A stretch of DNA of 11,433 nucleotides from CBFGWV01 sp965652545 (lineage in GTDB: Bacteria > Pseudomonadota > Gammaproteobacteria > Competibacterales > Competibacteraceae): assembly GCA_965652545.1 (NCBI GenBank), contig CBFGWV010000156.1, positions 1-11,433 on the forward strand, given 5' to 3'. The position numbers were made by a program, and so were the translations under genes. Positions 1 to 6,559 of the stretch are shown here, piece after piece (within the stretch, counting starts at the first letter, position 1; every line of letters starts with the position of its first letter). Under the pieces are notes generated by a model. It saw only the letters and a program-made list of their open reading frames with translations. It had not been told where the DNA came from and did not search any database.

Positions 1-644
1 CGGATGTTGATGTCCCAGCGAAAGACGCAGATCCCGGCGAAGGCCGGCATGATCTGCGGCACCACCGCCCAGGCCAGCACCTGGGCTCTACTGGCGCCGG
101 TCGCCTCGATGGCCTCGACCTGCTCGTGGTCGATCTCCTCGATCGCCTCGTAGAGCAGCTTGGCGACGAACCCGATTGAGCGCAGCGCGATGGCAACGAT
201 GCCCGCGAGCAACCCCGGACCGATCACCGCCACCAGCAGCAGCGCCCAGATCAGCGAATTGATCGAACGTGAGCTGACGATGATAAACAGCGCAATCGGA
301 CGCAGGATTGGATGCGGCGTAGTGTTGCGCGCTGCGAGAAAGGCCACGGGCACGGCCATGACGATCGCGCCCAACGTCCCCAGCGTCGCGATGTTCAACG
401 TGTCCCACAGTGGCTTCCACAGGGCGTTGATATAGTCCCAGCGTGGCGGAAACATGCGCGAGGCCAAGTCCGCCGCCTGGCGCGGCGCGTCGTAGACGAA
501 CACCCAGATGGTGTCGCGGGTCATCACCTGCCAGGAGAACACCAGCAAGGCGACGCCGCACAGCCAGACACCCCAGGTCAGCAGGTCGCGACCGCGGCTG
601 CGTCGTTGCCACACCGGTGGCAGGGATTCGTTCACTGCACCCAT
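1..644 (-). CDS. phnE: Phosphate/phosphonate-type ABC transporter permease, second copy (3' end cut by window edge)
   Basis: This is an integral inner-membrane permease of the PhnE family, the second of two adjacent permease genes of a phosphorus-oxyanion importer. The frame stays open from the ATG at 644 to the window edge, giving 214 residues without the C-terminus. Visible are an N-terminal membrane segment after about residue 20, further hydrophobic stretches, and an EAA-type cytoplasmic loop near residues 168-195 (EAIEATGAS ... VVPQIMPAF), which contacts the ATPase. That loop closely parallels the one in the neighbouring permease, so the two probably form a heterodimer. The ATG overlaps the end of the upstream gene by 13 bp. 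A GTG at 635 would give a 4-bp GTGA overlap and is an alternative start; neither has a strong Shine-Dalgarno sequence. The family call is firm. The substrate (phosphate, phosphite or phosphonate) cannot be read from the sequence. Confidence 0.85.
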   Translation of the reverse strand, partial: MGAVNESLPPVWQRRSRGRDLLTWGVWLCGVALLVFSWQVMTRDTIWVFVYDAPRQAADLASRMFPPRWDYINALWKPLWDTLNIATLGTLGAIVMAVPVAFLAARNTTPHPILRPIALFIIVSSRSINSLIWALLLVAVIGPGLLAGIVAIALRSIGFVAKLLYEAIEEIDHEQVEAIEATGASRAQVLAWAVVPQIMPAFAGICVFRWDINI

Positions 645-1435
645 TTGCGCACGTACCCCGAGCTGTATTCCACGACCATGACGATGGCGATGATGATGAG
701 CAGGATGGCCGCCGCCGAGTCGTACTCGTAGCGATCGATGGCGGTGTTCAAGGTCGCCCCGATGCCGCCGGCACCGACGATGCCGATGACCGATGACTCG
801 CGGAAGTTGATGTCCAGCCGGTACAGCGACAAACCGATGAAGCGCGGCATGACCTGAGGCTGCACGGCGTAGTTGACCACCTGCCACCATCCCGCCCCGG
901 TGCTGCGCACCGCCTCGACGGGGGCGGCGTTCATCGCCTCGATGTCTTCGGCCAGCAGCTTGGCCAGAAAGCCGATGGTCGCGAACGACAGGGTCAGGAA
1001 ACCGGCCAACGGGCCGAAGCCCACCATCGCCACGAACAGGATGGCGATGACCACCTCCTGGAAGCTGCGCGAGATCGCGATGAACCCGCGGCAGAAGGCG
1101 TAGATCGGTAGCGGCGCCAGGTTGCGCGCCGCCCCCAGCGCGAAGGGCACGGACAGGACAATGCCAAGCGCCGTGGCCGTCACGGTCATCGTAAGGCTCT
1201 CGATCAGACCCTGTAGGATGTCCGTCCAGCGGCTGACGAAGTCCGGCGCCAGGAAGCCCTCGATGAAGCGCCAGCCGCGCTCCAGCCCCTCGTAGACGCG
1301 GGTCCAGTTCACCTCGACGGTCGAACCGGCGAGGATCAGATAGACGATAGCCGCCAGCGGCAGGCCATAGCGCAGCCAGCGCCGCTGAATCAGCGGCGGG
1401 CGGCGCCAATGATCGGGATAAGCGGCCACGGTCAT
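632..1435 (-). CDS. phnE: Phosphate/phosphonate-type ABC transporter permease, first copy
   Basis: This 267-residue PhnE-family inner-membrane permease is close to the usual family length. After a basic N-terminus rich in Arg and Pro, membrane segments are visible near residues 25-42, around 80-105 (TATALGIVLSVPFALGAA), around 127-160 (VVIAILFVAMVGFGPLAGF) and at the C-terminus (AAILLIIIAIVMVVEY). The cytoplasmic EAA loop lies near residues 161-195 and includes EAVRSTGAGWWQVV and QPQVMPRF. Its start codon overlaps the stop of the ATPase gene (ATGA, 4 bp), which suggests translational coupling, and its end overlaps the second permease. Two adjacent permease genes after an ATPase and a binding protein are a common arrangement in phn and ptx importers. 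Transported substrate is not determinable from sequence alone. Confidence 0.92.
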   Translation of the reverse strand: MTVAAYPDHWRRPPLIQRRWLRYGLPLAAIVYLILAGSTVEVNWTRVYEGLERGWRFIEGFLAPDFVSRWTDILQGLIESLTMTVTATALGIVLSVPFALGAARNLAPLPIYAFCRGFIAISRSFQEVVIAILFVAMVGFGPLAGFLTLSFATIGFLAKLLAEDIEAMNAAPVEAVRSTGAGWWQVVNYAVQPQVMPRFIGLSLYRLDINFRESSVIGIVGAGGIGATLNTAIDRYEYDSAAAILLIIIAIVMVVEYSSGYVRKWVQ

Positions 1436-2244
1436 ACCACCGCGGCCTCATCGATGACCGGGGCCGCCTCGTCGTCATCCGAGGCCGGACGCATGGTCGC
1501 CGTCCAATCCTCTTCGCCGTAGATCGTGGTCAACACCTCCGGCCCCAGATCTCCCGGCGGTCCGTCGAACACGACCCGCCCAGCCTTGAGCCCCACGATC
1601 CGCTGCATGAACAACTGGGCAAGCTGCACATCGTGGATGTTGACGATGGCTGCCAGCCCGCGTTCTACGCAGACCTCACACAGCAGTCGCATGATCTGGC
1701 GCGCGGTCTTTGGATCGAGGCTGGCGGTAGGTTCGTCGACCAGCAGCAAGTCGGGGTTCTGAAGCAGGGCACGGGCAATGCCCACGCGCTGGCGCTGACC
1801 GCCGGAGAGCGCGTCGGCACGCTTGTTCACATGATCGATGAGCCCCACACGGTCGAGCGTCTCGAAGGCTTGGCGGATGGCTGGCGCCGGAAAACGGCGG
1901 AAATAGCTGCGCCAGAACCCCACATAGCCGAGTTGGCCGCTGAGCACGTTCTCCATCACCGTCAGGCGCTCGACCAGGGCGTACTCCTGAAAGATCATTC
2001 CCAGCCGCCGGCGTGCCCGGCGCAACTCATGTCGGCCGAGCCGGGTGAGATCTTGATCGCCCAGGCGCACGCTGCCGGCGCTGGGCTCGACAAGGCGGTT
2101 GATGCAGCGGATGAAGGTCGACTTACCGGCGCCAGAGGGGCCGATCAGCCCGATCACCTGCCCTTTGGGCACAGTGAGGGAGACATCATCCAGCGCCAGA
2201 TCGCCGGTGCGATAGCGTTTGGTCAGATTGGAAATCGTCAGCAT
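1432..2244 (-). CDS. phnC: Phosphonate/phosphate-type ABC transporter ATP-binding protein
   Basis: This cytoplasmic ATPase powers the PhnE permeases and has 270 residues from the ATG at 2244. All ABC motifs are present: Walker A GPSGAGKST (about 35-43), Q-loop Gln86, signature LSGGQRQ (146-152), Walker B DLLLVDEP with Asp170 and Glu171, and an H-loop His in NIHDVQ. The FWRSYFRRFP segment between Q-loop and signature is typical of the PhnC subfamily. A GTG at 2253 in the same frame adds three residues (M-H-S) but has no ribosome binding site. The ATG has a GAG about 9 nt upstream, so I prefer it, moderately. The C-terminus is acidic. The gene follows phnD after a short gap holding a strong hairpin (2256-2281) and overlaps phnE by 4 bp. 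The family is certain; substrate specificity is inferred only from context. Confidence 0.92.
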   Translation of the reverse strand: MLTISNLTKRYRTGDLALDDVSLTVPKGQVIGLIGPSGAGKSTFIRCINRLVEPSAGSVRLGDQDLTRLGRHELRRARRRLGMIFQEYALVERLTVMENVLSGQLGYVGFWRSYFRRFPAPAIRQAFETLDRVGLIDHVNKRADALSGGQRQRVGIARALLQNPDLLLVDEPTASLDPKTARQIMRLLCEVCVERGLAAIVNIHDVQLAQLFMQRIVGLKAGRVVFDGPPGDLGPEVLTTIYGEEDWTATMRPASDDDEAAPVIDEAAVV

Positions 2245-2255
2245 GGAATGCACTC

Positions 2256-2281
2256 GGGGCGGACCCAGTGGGCGCCGCCCC
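2256..2281 (-). other. Hairpin in the phnD-phnC gap
   Basis: The 48-base gap between phnD and phnC contains a 7-bp perfect stem (GGGGCGG at 2256-2262 with CCGCCCC at 2275-2281). A smaller CCC-AGT-GGG hairpin lies inside its loop. Such G+C hairpins after the binding-protein gene often stabilise the upstream message or dampen expression downstream, giving excess binding protein. The stem ends about 11 bases before the preferred phnC ATG, so it could also affect phnC translation. No T-run follows, so it is not a full terminator. Confidence 0.55.
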
Positions 2282-2292
2282 CTGCCGAGGCC

Positions 2293-3258
2293 TTACTGGC
2301 AGTTGTAGACGACGTCGTTGGCCGCATCGATCTTGCGGACGACGTCCCAGTGCTCCTTGAAGGTGATCGGCACGAACTGCGCCTCGCCGCTCTTGGCAAA
2401 CTCCTCGGCCAACGCCGAGCCCTCCCAGGGGAAGGAGAAGAACGCCTCGCGTACCGCCGCGGCCAATTCGGGCTTGAGATTGTAGACGTGGCCATAGCTG
2501 GTGGTGGGGAAGGTCTGCGAGGTATAGATCACCTTGAGCTGATCCTCGCTCACCACCCCACGCGAGAGCATGCGCGCCTTGACCGAATTGGCGATGGCGG
2601 CGGCGTCATAGTCCTTGTTGGCCACACCAAGGATGGAGTTGTCGTGCTTGCCCGAGAACGCCGGCTCGAAGTCTGTACCCGCGACCATGCCGAACTCGCT
2701 CTTGAGCAGCGCCGAGGGCGCCTTGAAGCCGGAGTTGGAGGTTTCCGAGGTAAACGCCATCGTCTTTCCCTTGATGTCCTCGACCTTGTCGATGCCGCTG
2801 TCGGGATGGGTGATGATCTCCATCTCGTAGCCGTAACTGCCGTCGGCCGAAGCCATCATGGTGAACGGCGCGTAGCCGGCGCAATTGACCGCCAGCGGGT
2901 TGGAGCCGGTATTGAAACCGGCGATATGCAGGCGCCCGGCGCGCATGGCCTCGATCTGGGCGGCATTGGACTGCACGGGGAAGAACTGCACGCGCTTGCC
3001 GGTCTTCTCCTCCATGTGCTTGAGGAAACCGTCCCACACCTGGGCGTACACCGCCGGGTCCTCTACCGGCGTGTAGGCGAAGATCAGCACGTCGGGGTCT
3101 ATCCACTGGGCTGGATCGCTGGGCGCATCAGCCACCAGGTCGCCGTCGGCATCGGTAAAGCGGGGATCCAGCGCTTGCGCGGGACCTGCGAACACCGCGG
3201 CGGTCGCGGCAACGAGCAGAGCGGTCAACCACCGGCGCTTGGCTTCGGAACGCAGCAT
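2293..3258 (-). CDS. phnD: Phosphate/phosphite/phosphonate ABC transporter periplasmic binding protein
   Basis: This is the PhnD-family solute receptor that would deliver a phosphorus oxyanion to the PhnE permeases, 321 residues long. A Sec signal peptide is clear: basic start (SEAKRRW), hydrophobic core, cleavage likely after AQA near residue 29. The mature chain carries family landmarks including LIFAYTPVEDPAVYAQVWDG, the ligand-region segment AGFNTGSNP, and FTSETSNSGFKAPS, the typical Ser-Asn-Ser-Gly stretch. Two cysteines, Cys126 and Cys320, could form a periplasmic disulfide. An AGGAG lies about 7 bases before the ATG, fixing the start. It is the first gene of the importer operon and lies downstream of aioA on the same strand. 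Family is firm. Phosphate, phosphite, phosphonate, or an arsenic oxyanion as ligand all remain possible. Confidence 0.92.
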   Translation of the reverse strand: MLRSEAKRRWLTALLVAATAAVFAGPAQALDPRFTDADGDLVADAPSDPAQWIDPDVLIFAYTPVEDPAVYAQVWDGFLKHMEEKTGKRVQFFPVQSNAAQIEAMRAGRLHIAGFNTGSNPLAVNCAGYAPFTMMASADGSYGYEMEIITHPDSGIDKVEDIKGKTMAFTSETSNSGFKAPSALLKSEFGMVAGTDFEPAFSGKHDNSILGVANKDYDAAAIANSVKARMLSRGVVSEDQLKVIYTSQTFPTTSYGHVYNLKPELAAAVREAFFSFPWEGSALAEEFAKSGEAQFVPITFKEHWDVVRKIDAANDVVYNCQ

Positions 3259-3289
3259 GCAAATCTCCTCAATCCGTGTCTCATAGGAT

Positions 3290-3316
3290 TCGGCCGCTGG
3301 GCGTGGCCGATGTCAA
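3290..3316 (-). promoter_or_regulatory. Possible phnD promoter -35 with adjoining inverted repeat
   Basis: On the minus strand a perfect TTGACA (3311-3316) is followed at once by an inverted repeat, TCGGCC at 3305-3310 and GGCCGA at 3290-3295, separated by 9 bases. The repeat fills the space where a -35 to -10 spacer would lie, a classic place for a repressor operator. No convincing -10 hexamer is found at 16-18 bp (CGAATC is poor), so the promoter call is weak. Confidence 0.35.
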
Positions 3317-3361
3317 ACGGGCCACCTTACGCGGTCTTTTTGTCCAACAGGTTTAGCGGAG

Positions 3362-3379
3362 ATTTCACGAATATGACAG
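3362..3379 (-). promoter_or_regulatory. Pho-box-like site upstream of the importer operon
   Basis: Reading the minus strand, CTGTCATATTCGTGAAAT matches the PhoB box layout of two CTGTCAY repeats 11 bp apart. The first half-site is perfect (7/7) and the second matches 4 of 7. It lies about 46 bp before the possible TTGACA of the phnD promoter and about 104 bp before the phnD ATG. PhoB control of a phosphorus importer would be expected, but a single good half-site can occur by chance. Confidence 0.35.
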
Positions 3380-3401
3380 GACCGCCCCCACTACGGTCCT
3401 G
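3377..3401 (-). terminator. Candidate terminator/hairpin after aioA
   Basis: A perfect 8-bp stem (CAGGACCG at 3377-3384, CGGTCCTG at 3394-3401) with a 9-base loop lies about 28 bases past the aioA stop. On the minus strand the following bases are TCATATTC, only weakly T-rich, so it may be a leaky terminator or an RNA 3'-end stabiliser. It overlaps the first bases of the Pho-box-like site. Confidence 0.4.
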
Positions 3402-3429
3402 CCTACCCTACCCAAGCGTATGGAAGACC

Positions 3430-5895
3430 TCAGACGTAGCGTCGCCGCTTGAAGCTCACTTGGCGACGATAGTCGTCGAGACTGCCCACCCGGCGGATAT
3501 CAGCCCAGGTGCCCTTGTAGTAGGGCACGACATTGCGATCCACCGCCGGCGTGGTCACATCGCCGGCAATGCCGTTGGGGTAGGCGAACATCATGAACAC
3601 CTGGTCGCGTCGGATGTCCGGTTCCAGGTAGGCCATTGCGTAAGTCGCGCCATGGTCATTGTGCAACTCCACGATGTCGCCGTTTTCAATCCCCAGTTCG
3701 GCGGCATCCTCCGGATTGATTTCCACCGGTGCCATGGGATAGCGGCCACGACGGAAGGGCATGTACTGGTCGTGGTACGCGGTCTGCCAGATGTGGTTGG
3801 CCCGCCCGTTGTTGACCCAGAAGCGGTGTGCATCCTTCTGCGCCGCCACCTGGGGCAGCAACCCGTTCCACGGCGAAGGCAGGAAGCGTGCGCGACCGTC
3901 GGCCGTGTCGAAGGCACCGTCGGTGTACAGCATCTCGGTACCCACCAGCGTGCCCTCGGTGTAGTCCTTGATCGGCAACTGCACCCCGTTGTTGCCCATG
4001 GCCCGCAGCCGCTCGTAGGTGGCCAGCCCGCCGCTGCCGCCACCCTGGCTGTCGATACCCTCGGGGTTGCGGAAGCCGTCGTCGAAGGCATCCTCCTCGG
4101 TGGACCAATCGAAGCCAGTGAAGCGGGCAGCCATCTCGGCGTTCCCGGCCCGCTCGAAACGCGCGTGGATGGCCTTGGCGATATCCGCGGCGATCAGGCA
4201 ATCCGGCCGCGCCGCGCCCGGCGGGTCCATGAAGCGCTCGGACAGACGCAACCGGCGCTCGCCGTTCATCGAGGTGAGGTTCATCTCGCCGGGGTGGGTG
4301 GCGGGCATCATGAGGTGGCCGGCGATCGCGAACTTGGTCGGGTAGAGGTCGATGGTGGCGATGAACAAGCCGCCGCGGGTGGTGGCCTCGTAGACCGCAT
4401 CGGCCATGGTTTCCAGATCGCCACCGCGGACGGCGGCCATCGCCTCGCGCACGATGTTGGCCCGTCGCAGCACCGTCTCGCGATATTGCTGGGCATTGCA
4501 GGTGGTCTGGAAGGCGTTGCACGCCCACACCGTGAGCATCCGGCCGTTGCCGTTGATGATTTCCTGGTCAATGTACGGGGCCGGCCGGGGGCCGGGATAC
4601 GGCGGGCGGGCGTAGCCTTCCTGGTGGCCACCCACCCGGACCACGCCGGTGCCGCGCCGCCCGACGTTGTGCGTAGCAAGCACCAGATCCACCAGCGAGG
4701 ACTGGATGCCGTAGTTGTCGTTGCCCCAGATGATGCCTTTCTCGTAGGCATGCATGGTCCGCGGCCGGTGTCCGGACGCCTTGGGCTGGTACGACCATTC
4801 GGCGGCCTTCTTAAGGTCGGCAACGCTTACACCGGTGATGCTCGCCGTCTCCTCCAGGCTCAACCGGTTGGCCGCCAGCGCGTCCTCGAAGCCGTTGGTG
4901 TGCGCGGCGATGAACTCGGCGTCGTGCCAGCCCTGCTCCACCACATAGGAGAACAATCCATTGAACAAGGCGATGTCGGTGCCCGGATTGATCGCCAGGT
5001 GCAGCACGTTCTCTGTGCCGGCCACTTGCTCGGCGACGGCGACCGACGGGGTGCGCCGCGGGTCGACGAAGACGATGCGGCCACGCCCCACGGTCTCGTC
5101 GCCGAATCGCTCGCGTTTCTTGCCCACCGTTGCACCCTGCAGGTTGGGTACCCAATGGGCGAGGAAGTAATTGGTCTGCGCCTCATAGGGGTTGTTGCCG
5201 ATAGCCCAGATCACATCGGCCAGCTCGGCGTCCTCGTAGCTGTTGTTCAGCTCACCGACCCCCATGTCGCGCGTCGCGTGGCACTCGGAGTTATAGGCCG
5301 GGCGGTTGTGGATGCGAACCATCTTCGTACCGATGGCGCTGAACATCAGCTTGCCGGTGCCCCAAGTGTTCTCGAACCCGCCCCCGGCCCCGCCGTGGTC
5401 AAAGCAGTTGAACATCGCCCCGTCGGGGCCGTCGGCATCGAGCACCCGCTGGGTGACCGCCGCGTACAGACCAAGAGCCTGCTCCCAACTGGTGTCCAGC
5501 CAATCGTCGCCGGTGTTGATCCGCGGATACAGCAGACGGTTGGCCGAAGGACCGGCGCCGTTGTACATCACCCCGGCCATCTGGCCGCCGCGGGTGGAGG
5601 ACAGTCCCTGGTTCACCACGCACTCGCGATCGGGGACGATCATGATGGTGTAGTCCTGGCCACCATCATGGATGGTGTTCACCATGGCCGGCGTCAGGGT
5701 CTGGGCCAGCGGCGGCAGTTGCCGGCGAAAGTCCATGCCCAGTGCGTTCTGCTCGGGTGCGCGACCGCCCTCGCGGTTGGCCGGCCACTTGTAGACGTGA
5801 TAGCCGCAGCCCACGATGCAGAAATGGCACACCATGTTGGACTTTTGGGCATCCAGCGGGGGTACGGGTATACGGTCGGTGTACGGTTTGCTCAT
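3430..5895 (-). CDS. aioA: Arsenite oxidase large (molybdopterin) subunit AioA
   Basis: This is the catalytic subunit of periplasmic arsenite oxidase (821 residues, normal for AioA). It oxidises As(III) to As(V) at a bis-MGD molybdenum site and passes electrons through a [3Fe-4S] cluster to AioB. The cluster motif CHFCIVGC (Cys23, Cys26, Cys30) is present, and LSSTRGG near 98-104 has serine where a fourth cysteine would sit in related enzymes. Four arsenite-funnel residues known from the Alcaligenes faecalis structure (His195, Glu203, Arg419, His423) correspond by position to His196, Glu204, Arg420 and His424 here, a constant +1 offset. There is no signal peptide; export is expected by hitchhiking on the Tat signal of AioB. 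The AAGGGGG before the ATG overlaps the aioB stop region, only 12 bases away, so the two are co-transcribed. All key residues are present, so the enzyme is probably active. Confidence 0.98.
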   Translation of the reverse strand: MSKPYTDRIPVPPLDAQKSNMVCHFCIVGCGYHVYKWPANREGGRAPEQNALGMDFRRQLPPLAQTLTPAMVNTIHDGGQDYTIMIVPDRECVVNQGLSSTRGGQMAGVMYNGAGPSANRLLYPRINTGDDWLDTSWEQALGLYAAVTQRVLDADGPDGAMFNCFDHGGAGGGFENTWGTGKLMFSAIGTKMVRIHNRPAYNSECHATRDMGVGELNNSYEDAELADVIWAIGNNPYEAQTNYFLAHWVPNLQGATVGKKRERFGDETVGRGRIVFVDPRRTPSVAVAEQVAGTENVLHLAINPGTDIALFNGLFSYVVEQGWHDAEFIAAHTNGFEDALAANRLSLEETASITGVSVADLKKAAEWSYQPKASGHRPRTMHAYEKGIIWGNDNYGIQSSLVDLVLATHNVGRRGTGVVRVGGHQEGYARPPYPGPRPAPYIDQEIINGNGRMLTVWACNAFQTTCNAQQYRETVLRRANIVREAMAAVRGGDLETMADAVYEATTRGGLFIATIDLYPTKFAIAGHLMMPATHPGEMNLTSMNGERRLRLSERFMDPPGAARPDCLIAADIAKAIHARFERAGNAEMAARFTGFDWSTEEDAFDDGFRNPEGIDSQGGGSGGLATYERLRAMGNNGVQLPIKDYTEGTLVGTEMLYTDGAFDTADGRARFLPSPWNGLLPQVAAQKDAHRFWVNNGRANHIWQTAYHDQYMPFRRGRYPMAPVEINPEDAAELGIENGDIVELHNDHGATYAMAYLEPDIRRDQVFMMFAYPNGIAGDVTTPAVDRNVVPYYKGTWADIRRVGSLDDYRRQVSFKRRRYV

Positions 5896-5907
5896 GATCG
5901 TGCCCCC

Positions 5908-6417
5908 TTACAGTACGTTGGCCACACGGCCGTAGATCAGGCCGCGTACGCCGACGGCGGTGACGCTGCCGTCGGCGTCGTCATAGGCCAACTCGATGGG
6001 CGGCAGGTTTTCCGTCGCCTGGCCGCACACCAGTTGACCGGCGCTCTCGGGGTCGAAAATGCTGAAATGGCAACCGCACTTGAACGTCCGTGCCGCACCG
6101 TCGTAAACCACCGGGCAGCCCATGTGGGTGCACAACGTGCTGTAGGCCACCACATCGCCGTCCGGCCCCACGCCGCCGGGTACCGGCCGGCCCATCTTGA
6201 TCAGGGCACACGGCGAGGCGGCATCGGGATACGCGAAGCTCACCGGCGTGTTTTCGGCGAGGTCCGACAGCTTGGCCACGGCCTGGACCGGATAATCCAG
6301 CGTCGCACGGTTCGCCACCGCCGCCTCCTGCGCCTGAACCGCCGTCAATCCGCCGGCGGCGGTGATCGCGGCACCGGCACCGCTGGTTTTGAGAAAGTCG
6401 CGTCGGGTGATCTTCAT
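5908..6417 (-). CDS. aioB: Arsenite oxidase small (Rieske) subunit AioB, Tat-exported
   Basis: AioB (169 residues) carries a Rieske [2Fe-2S] cluster that relays electrons from AioA to a periplasmic acceptor. The N-terminus is a textbook Tat signal (MKITRRDFLKTSGAGAA), probably retained as or cut from a membrane-proximal segment. Cluster motifs are C96-T-H98-M-G-C101 and C114-G-C116-H117: Cys96, His98, Cys114 and His117 bind the cluster, and Cys101-Cys116 can form the Rieske disulfide, which some AioB proteins lack. The start at 6417 is chosen because GGAGG lies 9 bases upstream and the Tat motif follows at once. The frame remains open upstream to an ATG at 6492, but that would lie inside the sigma-54 promoter, so the longer form is unlikely. 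First gene of the aioBA operon. Confidence 0.97.
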   Translation of the reverse strand: MKITRRDFLKTSGAGAAITAAGGLTAVQAQEAAVANRATLDYPVQAVAKLSDLAENTPVSFAYPDAASPCALIKMGRPVPGGVGPDGDVVAYSTLCTHMGCPVVYDGAARTFKCGCHFSIFDPESAGQLVCGQATENLPPIELAYDDADGSVTAVGVRGLIYGRVANVL

Positions 6418-6448
6418 GGTAGGCAGCCTCCGTTGGTACTTGTCGTGG

Positions 6449-6469
6449 GCCGGGCGGCGCGGCCCCGGC
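6449..6469 (-). other. Hairpin at the predicted 5' end of aioBA mRNA
   Basis: GCCGGG (6449-6454) and CCCGGC (6464-6469) form a perfect 6-bp stem with a 9-base loop. The sigma-54 promoter predicts a transcript start near 6470, so the hairpin would lie at the extreme 5' end of the message, where such structures can slow decay. The start site is inferred from promoter spacing, not observed. Confidence 0.45.
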
Positions 6470-6480
6470 AGCAGACACAT

Positions 6481-6496
6481 GGCAGCTTTCATGCCA
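6481..6496 (-). promoter_or_regulatory. Sigma-54 (-24/-12) promoter of aioBA
   Basis: On the minus strand TGGCATGAAAGCTGCC aligns with the sigma-54 consensus TGGCAYR-N4-TTGCW. The invariant GG and GC are exactly 10 bases apart, and only the first T of TTGC and the last base differ. It lies 64 bp before the aioB ATG, predicting a leader of roughly 50 bases. The divergently encoded AioR is a sigma-54 activator, which strongly supports the call; aioBA is known to be RpoN-dependent in Agrobacterium. Confidence 0.85.
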
Positions 6497-6516
6497 CGCG
6501 GGAGGGCTTGCCCAAC

Positions 6517-6522
6517 TACAAT
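6517..6522 (+). promoter_or_regulatory. Possible -10 element for aioXSR
   Basis: TACAAT matches the sigma-70 -10 hexamer at 5 of 6 bases and lies 68 bases before the aioX ATG. No convincing -35 is seen 16-18 bp upstream, so this would be a weak or activated promoter. It lies between the sigma-54 promoter and the palindrome, so bound regulators could affect both directions. Confidence 0.25.
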
Positions 6523-6559
6523 GAATTCAGCACTTTAGAACCCGTCCAAGCGGGCCGGA

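Noticed and set aside
88..612. A 174-codon minus-strand frame within the window-edge permease
   Set aside because: The PhnE-like translation is in a different minus-strand frame running 644 to the window edge; this one is an Arg/Gly-rich shadow.
6508..6539. TTGCCC...TTTAGA as an aioX sigma-70 promoter
   Set aside because: The spacing is about 20 bases, too long, and both hexamers are weak.
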